35,880 nt of DNA. Origin: Actinomyces dentalis DSM 19115. Lineage in GTDB: Bacteria; Actinomycetota; Actinomycetes; Actinomycetales; Actinomycetaceae. Shown here piece after piece: positions 29,183-35,880 of this stretch; the first letter of the stretch is position 1; every line of letters begins with the position of its first letter. The notes beneath the pieces are model-generated. The model was not told the DNA's origin. It worked only from the letters and a program-made list of their open reading frames with translations, and made no database searches. The stretch is taken from positions 1-35,880 of the forward strand of contig NZ_AUBL01000043.1 of assembly GCF_000429225.1 (NCBI RefSeq), written 5' to 3'. A program made the position numbers and the translations under genes.

Positions 29183-30673
29183 ATGCCGACGCCGCGCGCG
29201 CGCCGCCCCCGCACCGACCGCCAGGCGGACGCCGCCTCCCGGGGCGTCGCCCGACGGCGCCGGGCGGACAGCGCCCGCCGCGCAGTGGATGACGCGCGTC
29301 CGAGCGCCCGCCGGATCATCGGGCTCGTCCTGGGGGCCGTCGTCTTCGCCGCCCCCCTGGTCTTCGACGTCCCCGGGCTCGACGACCCGGGCGAGCGCAT
29401 GCTGTCCATCTTCCTGCTGGCCATCGTCCTGTGGGTCACCGAGGCCATCCCCCTGGTCGCCACCGCCGTCCTGGTCATCGGCCTGGAGGTCCTGCTGGTC
29501 TCCGACCAGGCGCTCCTGCCCGTGCCCGCCGGCGCCACCCACTACGCCGAGTTCCTGGCCGCCCTGGCCAACCCGGTCATCATCCTGTTCCTGGGCGGCT
29601 TCCTCATCGCCGACGGCGCCGCCAAGTACCACCTGGACAAGAACCTCGCCGCCGTGCTCATCAAGCCCTTCACCGGCTCGGCCCGGCGCACGGTGCTGGG
29701 CCTGATGGTCATCACCGCGCTGCTGAGCATGTTCATGTCCAACACGGCGACCACCGCCACCATGTTCGCCGTCGTCATCCCCATCCTCGGCGCCCTGCCC
29801 GAGGGCCGCCCCCGCGCGGGCCTGGCCCTGTCCATCCCCGTGGCCGCCAACGTCGGCGGCATCGGCACCCCGGTGGGCACCCCGCCCAACGCCATCGCCC
29901 TGGGCGCCCTGGCCGAGCGCGGCCACCACATCTCCTTCGCCTCCTGGATGGTCATGGCCGTGCCCCTCATGCTCGTCATCCTGCTGGGCGCCTGGCTGCT
30001 GCTCATCGTCCTGTTCATCCCCGCCGGGCTGGGCATCGAGTTGGACATGCGGGCCACCTGGCACACCGACCGGCGGGCCGTCACCTTCTACGTCATCGCC
30101 GCCGCCACGATCCTGCTGTGGATGACCGAGTCCCTGCACGCGATGAGCGCCAACGTCGTCGGCTTCCTGGCCGTCATCGCCCTGCTGGTCACCGGCGTCA
30201 TGGGCGGGGAGGACCTCGGGCGCCTGTCGTGGCCGGTGCTGTGGCTCGTGGCCGGGGGCATCGCCCTGGGCGACGGCGTGGGCGACACCGGCCTGGACGT
30301 GTGGCTGCTGGGGCTGTTCGACTGGGGGGCCATGCCGGCCCTCGCGGTCGTCGTGGTCATGGGGGCGCTGGGACTGGCCATGTCCAATGTCATCAGCCAC
30401 TCGGCCGCCTCCAACCTGCTCATCCCCCTGGCGATGGGCCTGGCCGGCGGCATCGAGGGGCTCGAACCGGTGACGATCGCCGTGGTCCTGGCCCTGGCCT
30501 GCTCGCTGGGCATGAGCCTGCCCATCTCCACCCCGCCCAACGCCATCGCCTACGCCACCGGCGAGGTCTCCACCGCGGACATGGCCCGGGTCGGGATCGT
30601 CATCGGGGTCGCGGGCACGACCGTCCTCGTGCTGGTCATGCCGACCCTGTGGTCGTGGATGGGGCTGGTGTGA
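29183..30673 (+). CDS. DASS (SLC13)-family sodium:dicarboxylate-type transporter
   Basis: 496 residues from ATG 29183 with AGGAGGA 6 nt upstream; the frame open from 29042 is not used. About 45 Arg-rich residues precede ~11-12 membrane helices. The two SLC13 signature hairpins are visible: M-S-N-T-A-T-T-A with G-T-P-x-G-T-P-P-N-A-I, and a second M-S-N-V-I-S-H-S-A with S-T-P-P-N-A-I-A. Members import di- or tricarboxylates, or sulfate, with sodium. Its last codons overlap the next gene, a histidine kinase, suggesting the transporter serves or is sensed by that kinase. Confidence 0.92.
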   Translation: MPTPRARRPRTDRQADAASRGVARRRRADSARRAVDDARPSARRIIGLVLGAVVFAAPLVFDVPGLDDPGERMLSIFLLAIVLWVTEAIPLVATAVLVIGLEVLLVSDQALLPVPAGATHYAEFLAALANPVIILFLGGFLIADGAAKYHLDKNLAAVLIKPFTGSARRTVLGLMVITALLSMFMSNTATTATMFAVVIPILGALPEGRPRAGLALSIPVAANVGGIGTPVGTPPNAIALGALAERGHHISFASWMVMAVPLMLVILLGAWLLLIVLFIPAGLGIELDMRATWHTDRRAVTFYVIAAATILLWMTESLHAMSANVVGFLAVIALLVTGVMGGEDLGRLSWPVLWLVAGGIALGDGVGDTGLDVWLLGLFDWGAMPALAVVVVMGALGLAMSNVISHSAASNLLIPLAMGLAGGIEGLEPVTIAVVLALACSLGMSLPISTPPNAIAYATGEVSTADMARVGIVIGVAGTTVLVLVMPTLWSWMGLV

Positions 30674-32829
30674 GCGCCCCGACCGGAGCCGGGGGGGACG
30701 CCCGGGAGCCGACGGCGCGGCCCCGCCCGGCCGGGCCGGGGCCCGCCGCGCCCGGGGCCGGGGCCAATGGGGCCGGCCGGCCGGGGCCCGCCGCGCCGGC
30801 GCCCAGACCCGACGACGCGACCGGCGGGTCGGGGCCCGAGCGCCTCGTGGTCGCCGTCGTCTCGCCCGCCTCCCTGGGCAGCCAGGCCGCCCACGAGATC
30901 GAGCCGGCCGTGCGCGCCGCCGCCGACGTCCTGCGCGTGCGCACCCTCGCCGAGCTCTTCGCCCGCGCCGCCTCCGGCCCCGAGCCCCTGGGGCGGGTCC
31001 CCCTCATCGTGGCCACTGACGAGGTCGGCAGCCTCGACGACGTCGCCGCCGCCATCGACCACTACCCGGTCCTGGCCTCGGCGCGCCTGGTCCTGCTCAC
31101 CGAGCGCAGCGAGCTGACGGACCTGGGGCGGGCCGTCGACGAGGACCTCATCCGCGAGGTCGTCGTCGTCCCGTGGACGCCCGGGGCGATCGCCGACCGC
31201 GCCGCCGCCCAGACCAGCCGGTGGATGCGCGACCACCTGCCCGACGACGAGCGCCGCCACCGCCTGGGCCGCGCCGACGAGCCACCCGAGGGCCGCTCCC
31301 CGCTGCTGGAGGCCCTCAACCACTCCAACGATCGCCTCACCGCCGAGCTCATCGCCGCCTGCGAGGCCGTCCTGGGCCCGCGCCCGCGCCTGCACCTGCC
31401 CCCTGGGGTGCGCCTGGCCCACCAGGGCCAGGTGGTCGACGCCGTCTGCGTCGTCGTGTCCGGGGCCGTGGCCCTGACCCGCCACACCCGGGTCGGCGAG
31501 GTCACGCTCCACCACGCCACCACCGGGCGCATCGTCGGCCTGGTCTCCCTGGCCACCCAGGGGCGCGCCTACGTCACCGCCACCACGACCACCGACGTCG
31601 AGCTCATCCTGCTGTCCATCGAGCAGCTCGACCGGGCGCTGCGCGAGAACCCCGCCACCGAGCAGACCCTGGCCGCCCTGATCATCGGCTCGCTCACCAC
31701 GCGGCTGTCGCGCTCCGAGGTCCTCCAGGTGGAGAAGATCGAGCTCGCCGCCGCCGTCGAGGCCGAGCGCGCCCAGGCGACCGAGGCCCTGGAGGCCCTG
31801 GAGCAGGCCCGCCTGGAGCTGCTCGCCCAGGAGCGCTTCGCCACCCTGGGCGAGCTGGCCGCCGGCGTGGCCCACGAGCTCAACAACCCCGTGGCCGCCC
31901 TGGAGGGGGCCAACGCCCACCTGCGCGAGGACCTGGCCTCCCTGCTGGCCGGGCACCCCGACGGCGAGATGGTGCTGCGCACCGCCGCGCACGCCCGCAC
32001 CCGCCCGGCCGCCTCGACCCGCCAGGAGCGCGCCGCCCGCCGGGCGCTGGAGGCGGTGGTGGGCGACCGCGAGCTCGCCCGCCGGCTCGTGTCCCTGGGC
32101 CTGGACGCCGACTCCGACCCGCAGCGGGTGCGGGACCTGGCCGGCGACCCGCAGCGACTGGCCACCGCGCTCGCGGCCGCCTCGGTCGGCCGCCAGGAGC
32201 GCAATGTCGCCCTGGCCACCAAGCGGATCCGCGGGCTCGTGTCCGCCCTGTCCACCTACGTGCGCCCCGAGGGGGAGATGGTCCAGGACGTCGATGTGCG
32301 CGAGGTGCTGGAGGACTCGCTGCGCCTGACCGCCCACCGGCTGCGGGACGTGGCCATCGAGCGCGACTACGCCGAGGTGGGCGCCGTGCCCGGGCGGGCC
32401 GGGGAGCTCGCCCAGGTGTGGACCAATATCCTGTCCAACGCCGCCGACGCGCTCGCGGGGGCGGGCGCCGGGGCGCCGGCGGCCGGGGCCGGGGATGCGC
32501 CGGCGGCCGGGGCCGGGGCGCCGTCGGACTTCGCCCCGCGGCTGGTCATCGCCGTGGCGGGCGAGCCCGACGGCGTGCGCGTGGACGTGACGGACAACGG
32601 CCCCGGCATCGACCCGCAGGTCCTGCCCCGGATCTTCGAGCCCCGCTTCACCACCAAGCACGGCCGGGTCCGCTTCGGGCTGGGACTGGGCATGGGCCTG
32701 GCCAAGAGCGTCGTCGACGCCCACGGCGGCACCATCGCCGTCGACTCCCGCCCCGGGCGCACCCGCGTCACCGTCCGATTGCCCGCCGAGCCGCCGCAGC
32801 GGGCCCCTGAGAGGAAGGATCAGCCATGA
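30670..32829 (+). CDS. Sensor histidine kinase with cNMP-binding-type domain
   Basis: 719 residues from GTG 30670, overlapping the transporter stop (GTGTGA context). Pro/Ala/Gly-rich start (~1-60), a receiver-like alpha/beta domain (~60-190), a cyclic-nucleotide-binding-type domain (~235-350), a coiled coil, then the kinase: phospho-acceptor His402 in G-V-A-H-E-L-N-N-P-V-A, N-box N-I-L-S-N-A-A-D-A-L, G1 D-N-G-P-G-I (642-647) and G2 G-L-G-L-G-M-G-L. No membrane helices, so it is cytoplasmic. Two low-complexity insertions: ~100 residues between the two dimerisation helices and G-A-G-A-P-A repeats in the ATP domain. Partner is the response regulator that follows. Confidence 0.9.
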   Translation: MSAPTGAGGDAREPTARPRPAGPGPAAPGAGANGAGRPGPAAPAPRPDDATGGSGPERLVVAVVSPASLGSQAAHEIEPAVRAAADVLRVRTLAELFARAASGPEPLGRVPLIVATDEVGSLDDVAAAIDHYPVLASARLVLLTERSELTDLGRAVDEDLIREVVVVPWTPGAIADRAAAQTSRWMRDHLPDDERRHRLGRADEPPEGRSPLLEALNHSNDRLTAELIAACEAVLGPRPRLHLPPGVRLAHQGQVVDAVCVVVSGAVALTRHTRVGEVTLHHATTGRIVGLVSLATQGRAYVTATTTTDVELILLSIEQLDRALRENPATEQTLAALIIGSLTTRLSRSEVLQVEKIELAAAVEAERAQATEALEALEQARLELLAQERFATLGELAAGVAHELNNPVAALEGANAHLREDLASLLAGHPDGEMVLRTAAHARTRPAASTRQERAARRALEAVVGDRELARRLVSLGLDADSDPQRVRDLAGDPQRLATALAAASVGRQERNVALATKRIRGLVSALSTYVRPEGEMVQDVDVREVLEDSLRLTAHRLRDVAIERDYAEVGAVPGRAGELAQVWTNILSNAADALAGAGAGAPAAGAGDAPAAGAGAPSDFAPRLVIAVAGEPDGVRVDVTDNGPGIDPQVLPRIFEPRFTTKHGRVRFGLGLGMGLAKSVVDAHGGTIAVDSRPGRTRVTVRLPAEPPQRAPERKDQP

Positions 32830-33296
32830 AGCTCGCCATTGTCGTCGTCGAGGACGAGCCCGAGGTCCGCGACGCCGTCCTGGGCGATCTCGCCCCCTTC
32901 GCCGATACGGTGCGCATAGAGCCGGCCGAGGACGTCGATGACGCCCTCGAGGTCGTCGACGAGATCGACGGCGACGGCGACGTCGTCGCCCTCGTCCTGG
33001 CCGACCACCGGCTGCCCGGGCGCAGCGGGGTCGACATGCTCGTGGAGATGGCCGGCGACGAGCGCACGGCGGATGCGCGCAAGGTGCTGGTCACCGGCCA
33101 GGCGGACCAGGCGGACACGATCCGGGCCGTCAACGAGGCCGGGCTGGACCACTACATCGCCAAGCCCTGGCGGGCCGCCCGGCTCCAGGAGGTGGTCCGC
33201 GCCCAGCTGACCGACTTCGTCCTGGAGACCGGCCTGGACCCGCTGGCGCACCTGCGGGCCCTGGACGCCGCCCGCGCCCTGGAGGCGCTGCGCTGA
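32826..33296 (+). CDS. Response regulator, receiver domain with short helical tail
   Basis: 156 residues; ATG overlaps the kinase stop as ATGA. Receiver domain with acidic pocket E9/D10/E11, phospho-acceptor Asp60 (V-L-A-D-H-R-L-P-G), Thr90 (V-T-G-Q) and Lys113 (Y-I-A-K-P-W). The last ~35 residues look helical; there is no DNA-binding output domain. Such regulators act through protein contacts, so the final target of the pathway is not visible here. Confidence 0.93.
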   Translation: MKLAIVVVEDEPEVRDAVLGDLAPFADTVRIEPAEDVDDALEVVDEIDGDGDVVALVLADHRLPGRSGVDMLVEMAGDERTADARKVLVTGQADQADTIRAVNEAGLDHYIAKPWRAARLQEVVRAQLTDFVLETGLDPLAHLRALDAARALEALR

Positions 33297-33336
33297 GCCG
33301 GGCGGGGGCGGCGGGGTCCCGCCCGGGAGGAGGGCG

Positions 33337-33358
33337 GCCCCGCAGTCGGCCGCGGGGC
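33337..33358. terminator. Hairpin between convergent response regulator and ABC genes
   Basis: GCCCCGC (33337-33343) and GCGGGGC (33352-33358), 8-nt loop, in the 87-nt gap between convergent genes. Confidence 0.5.
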
Positions 33359-33383
33359 GGCGGTCCCGTCCGGGCCTTCCGCG

Positions 33384-34127
33384 CTAGTCGGCCCGCGGCC
33401 GCCGGTGGGCCCGCGCGCCGGCCCGCGGTTCCGCGGCCTCCGAGGACTCGGCCCGCAGTCGCCGGTAGGCCTGCTCGACGCGCCCGCCGTCGGCGTCGAC
33501 CGTCTCAACGACGAGGCCGTCTCGCAGCAGCAGGACGCGGGCGCACACCTCGTCCAGGAGATCGAGGATGTGGCTGGAGATGAGGAGCGCGCCGCCGTGC
33601 GCGAGGTAGTCGCGCAGGAGGTCGCGGAAGAGGAGGACGCCGTCGACGTCCAGGCCGTTGAGTGGCTCGTCGGCGACCACCACCGGCGGCGATCCGAGGA
33701 ATGCGCAGACGATGCCGACCCTCCGGCGCATCCCCTGGGACAGGGCGGAGACGGCCGCGTCCCCGGCGTCGTCGACCCCCATGGCGCCCAGCGCGTCGGC
33801 CAGCCCGGAGTCGCTCACGGCCAGGCCCCGCACGCCCCGTTCGAAGGCGACCGCCTGGAGGGCGGTCATCGAGGGGAGGAGCCGGCAGGTCTCGGGGAGG
33901 AATCCCACCGCCGCACTGGGCAGGCGCCGCCCCGTGTCGCGGCCGTTGAGCCTGACGGCTCCCCCGGACAGCGGGCCCGAGCCGCACAGGCCGTTGAAGA
34001 GCGTGCTCTTGCCCGCGCCGTTGGGGCCCACGACGCCCAGGGCCTCGCCCGCTCTGACGCGCAGGGACACGGGGCCCACCCCGCGGCCGTTGGCGTACCG
34101 GTGCACCAGCCCCTCTATCTCAAGCAT
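33384..34127 (-). CDS. ABC transporter ATP-binding protein
   Basis: 247 residues. Walker A G-P-N-G-A-G-K-S, signature L-S-Q-G-M-R-R-R, Walker B V-V-V-A-D-E-P-L-N-G-L-D and switch His in I-S-S-H-I-L-D-L-L-D. This is the CcmA/drug-export type. It overlaps the permease gene by 8 nt and powers it. The C-terminus is Arg/Ala-rich and dispensable-looking. Substrate unknown. Confidence 0.93.
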   Translation of the reverse strand: MLEIEGLVHRYANGRGVGPVSLRVRAGEALGVVGPNGAGKSTLFNGLCGSGPLSGGAVRLNGRDTGRRLPSAAVGFLPETCRLLPSMTALQAVAFERGVRGLAVSDSGLADALGAMGVDDAGDAAVSALSQGMRRRVGIVCAFLGSPPVVVADEPLNGLDVDGVLLFRDLLRDYLAHGGALLISSHILDLLDEVCARVLLLRDGLVVETVDADGGRVEQAYRRLRAESSEAAEPRAGARAHRRPRAD

Positions 34128-35157
34128 GGCGCCGTCCTCTCCGGTGGATGAGCGTCGCCGCCCCGGCGAGGACGGCCAGACCGGGGGTCAGCATGATGAG
34201 GAGGAATATCAGTTCGGCGAGCGGCGATACCGTCCGGGTCGCGCTGAATCGCACCATTGCCGCCAGCAGGAGCGGCGCGGCGATGAGCTGGTATCCGGCG
34301 CCGGCCGCGATCGACGGCGCGTCCGCCGCGCCGCCGTTCACGGCCGCCAGTATCCCCGTCAGGGCCAGTGCGGCCGACACGGGGATCAGAATCATGGGCG
34401 CCCCGGCGCGGACGAGTTCGGGATCGGCGACCTCGTAGCGCCCGCGCGAGAATCGCCCCGCCCGCGTGGACTCGGCCTCGCCGACGGCGCAGACGCAGGC
34501 CGAGGCGACGAGGGCGCCCCCGATGTGCACCGCCCCCGCGACCGACATGCCGAAGCGCCCCATTGCGCACGCGATGAAGGCGGCCTCGGCCAGGGCGATG
34601 ACGGCGGGCAGGCGGCGGCATTCGCCGAGATAGCGCAGGCGCAGTGCCGCGCGCCGATCGGCCGGGAGTCTTCGCATTATGGGGAGCAGGGGCCTGTGAG
34701 ACGGGGTGCGTTCGCGGCGCGCGGCGCACCAGAGCAGGGCGAATATCCCCGTGGTCGCGGATGTTGATATGACGATGAGAATGAGGGCGGGTCCGGACGA
34801 TCCTTCAGGGAGCACCAGGAGCATGAGGCAGGCCGCCGTCTCGATGATCGTGCACGGCAGCGCCATGAGGGCGAAGAGCCCCATGAACCCGCCCGCCGAG
34901 AATCCGTAGTAGCGCAGGGCGGCGTATCGCGAGTCCGTCACGTCCCTGCAGACGGCTGAGGCGTTGACGGCGCCCAGGACGGCCCCCGCGATCAGCGGTG
35001 CGGGAAGGCTCCACGCCGGGGGCACGGGAACCGGGTTCACCGCCGCCATGACGAGGAGCAGGACCGCGACGGCGCACATGGACCTCGTCGTCGGCCCGAA
35101 CAGGACGCCGGTGCCCCTCGCCCCCCATGAGGAGGTGATGAATCGGATGAGAATCAT
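34120..35157 (-). CDS. ABC transporter permease
   Basis: 345 residues from ATG 35157, preceded by AGGAG 6 nt upstream; the frame open to 35199 lacks an SD. Eight to ten hydrophobic segments, an inside loop rich in Arg (~165-200), and a short basic C-terminus (H-R-R-G-R-R-H). No recognisable family signature beyond that of ABC-2-like integral subunits. It partners the ATPase encoded downstream with 8-nt overlap. Confidence 0.85.
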   Translation of the reverse strand: MILIRFITSSWGARGTGVLFGPTTRSMCAVAVLLLVMAAVNPVPVPPAWSLPAPLIAGAVLGAVNASAVCRDVTDSRYAALRYYGFSAGGFMGLFALMALPCTIIETAACLMLLVLPEGSSGPALILIVISTSATTGIFALLWCAARRERTPSHRPLLPIMRRLPADRRAALRLRYLGECRRLPAVIALAEAAFIACAMGRFGMSVAGAVHIGGALVASACVCAVGEAESTRAGRFSRGRYEVADPELVRAGAPMILIPVSAALALTGILAAVNGGAADAPSIAAGAGYQLIAAPLLLAAMVRFSATRTVSPLAELIFLLIMLTPGLAVLAGAATLIHRRGRRHA

Positions 35158-35402
35158 GTGCGCTCCTGATCGTGATCGTCGCGGGCCGGGGCGCCGCACG
35201 CGGCAAGAATATGCATGCGGCCCCCGGCCCGTGCGCCTGTCTCGCCGTCAGTGGGCCCTTCTCGCCAGAAGATTCCCCGGACCGGTCGGGATCGCCATAA
35301 TGGCGCGGGTGGGCGGGCGCGGGGTGGTGCGGGCGGGGCCGTCGCCGCGGCCCGCGAGGACCGCGACCGGCCTCCTCGTCGTCGAGATGTGCACTTTGCC
35401 GT

Positions 35403-35471
35403 CGAGATGTGCATTTTGCACTCGAGAATGACGGTTGGAACTGCACTTTCGAGTGCGAAGTGCACGTCTCG
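35403..35471. repeat. 69-nt two-box palindrome, type C (degenerate)
   Basis: Boxes CGAGATGTGC, CGAGAATGAC, loop 9 nt, TGCACTTTCG, GCACGTCTCG at the same 10-10-10-9-10-10-10 spacing as types A and B; arms pair imperfectly. A further CGAGATGTGC box lies 20 nt to the left (35383-35392), so the left side has three boxes at 20-nt intervals. Confidence 0.65.
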
Positions 35472-35618
35472 GCGTCCGAGGGCGCCCGGGAGGACGTCGC
35501 CGCGGGCCCGATGGCGACCACGGCGGACACTCCCGCGGGCCCGCCCGGCCGATCGGGGCGCCCGCCGCGGCCTCCGCCCGACTCGCGGCGGCCCTCCCGG
35601 GCCCGTGGCGGCGCCGTT

Positions 35619-35738
35619 TGTCCAAATCTGTTGCAAAGGCCCGGATCGAGCCGGGGCGCCGGAGGAGAATCGTTGATATTCCGCGCTTCTTCTCGCGGCC
35701 GATCCGGTCGCGGGGCGCCTTTGCAACAGATTCGGACA
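35619..35738. repeat. Inverted repeat TTGCAAAGGC type
   Basis: 35619-35640 pairs with 35717-35738 (22 nt, one mismatch, core CTGTTGCAAAGGC), enclosing 76 nt that itself contains CGGATCG/CGATCCG. Could form a large cruciform or a structured RNA. Confidence 0.7.
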
Positions 35739-35837
35739 CGCCCCCGCCCCGGACCGCCCCAGGAGCCCCACCCGTAACACCCCGCGCCCGCCCACTCTCG
35801 CCATTATGACGATCCGGGCCCGTAGAGTGCAGTTCCC

Positions 35838-35880
35838 GGAAGGTTGTTCAGAGGTGGTTTTGAAGACGTGGGGCGTGAAG
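35838..35880 (+). repeat. Edge of second copy of the 5-kb repeat element
   Basis: 43 nt matching the minus strand of 5368-5410 with 4 differences (AAGGTT(G/A)TTCAG then GGTTTTGAAGACGTGG with one change nearby). It continues beyond the window. Confidence 0.75.

Larger units (their letters stand above)
35289..35815. repeat. 527-nt element with 45-nt terminal inverted repeats
   Basis: 35289-35333 and the complement of 35771-35815 match at 40 of 45 positions (shared core GTGGGCGGGCGCGGGGTG). It encloses two further palindromes. No open frame resembling a transposase, so it would be a non-autonomous element. Confidence 0.7.
35158..35880. other. Repeat-rich spacer at right edge
   Basis: About 720 nt without a credible gene. 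It holds an inverted-repeat-bounded element (35289-35815), within which are the type C palindrome (35403-35471) and a TTGCAAAGGC palindrome, then the start of another repeat (35838-35880). No clear ABC-operon promoter was seen. Confidence 0.55.

Noticed and set aside
29431-30669. Long open frame upstream of the histidine kinase start
   Set aside because: It overlaps the DASS transporter gene in another frame and has His/Arg/Pro-rich shadow composition; the GTG at 30670 fits the overlap and domain start.
35154-35804. Open frames in the right-edge spacer
   Set aside because: They run through inverted repeats in both directions and have no recognisable domain.

Overview
This is a very GC-rich (roughly 70% or more) actinobacterial chromosome segment. 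The gene order ppiA - rhomboid - CwsA/DUF5324-like gene - crgA - class E sortase - pknB-pknA-pbpA-rodA-pstP-fhaB-fhaA is the well-known origin-proximal cell-envelope locus of Actinobacteria. The repeat-rich spacers, low-complexity Pro/Ala protein tails and DASS transporter fit an oral Actinomyces or a close relative; the genus is an inference.

Layout. 1-1026: the C-terminal end of an IS256-family transposase, then a gene-free spacer packed with DnaA boxes (candidate oriC). 1027-4945: rhomboid and cyclophilin (minus), CwsA-like protein (plus), CrgA (minus), sortase E plus a 51-residue membrane protein (plus). 4946-5458: a spacer holding an inverted-repeat-bounded element. 5459-14563: a seven-gene minus-strand operon for phospho-signalling and septal/lateral wall synthesis, in which every junction overlaps by 4 nt (ATGA or GTGA). 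14752-14835: tRNA-Leu(CAG). 14836-17357: a repeat-rich stretch with a VanZ-like gene and a phosphoribosyltransferase. 17358-18859: an orphan D12-class DNA adenine methyltransferase and a thiamine-binding-type protein. 18927-22243: a lower-GC island with two coupled ATPases behind a four-half-site palindromic operator. 22406-28963: MTA/SAH nucleosidase, an alpha/beta hydrolase, a DUF559/Vsr-like protein flanked by 199-bp direct repeats, an AlbA_2/Schlafen-like membrane protein coupled to luxS, and a second, paralogous hydrolase. 29183-33296: DASS transporter, cNMP-domain histidine kinase and response regulator as one coupled operon. 33384-35157: an ABC exporter. 35158-35880: another inverted-repeat element and the edge of a second copy of the element near 5 kb.

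How the genes work together. PknA/PknB phosphorylate and PstP dephosphorylates; FhaA/FhaB read phospho-threonine; RodA/PbpA make peptidoglycan; CrgA and the CwsA-like protein belong to the same division/elongation machinery. MTA/SAH nucleosidase and LuxS are the two enzymes that detoxify S-adenosylhomocysteine and release the AI-2 precursor.

The main unexplained signals are: (1) a family of 69-nt palindromes sharing an exact 10-10-10-9-10-10-10 layout with diverged sequences; (2) short arrays of about 28-29-nt repeats with about 32-nt spacers, which is type I-E CRISPR geometry without cas genes here; (3) a 132-nt element with AAAAAGGTGG ends present three times, two copies bracketing the DUF559 gene; and (4) the two-ATPase island. 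All coordinates and alignments were done by eye; no database search was possible.
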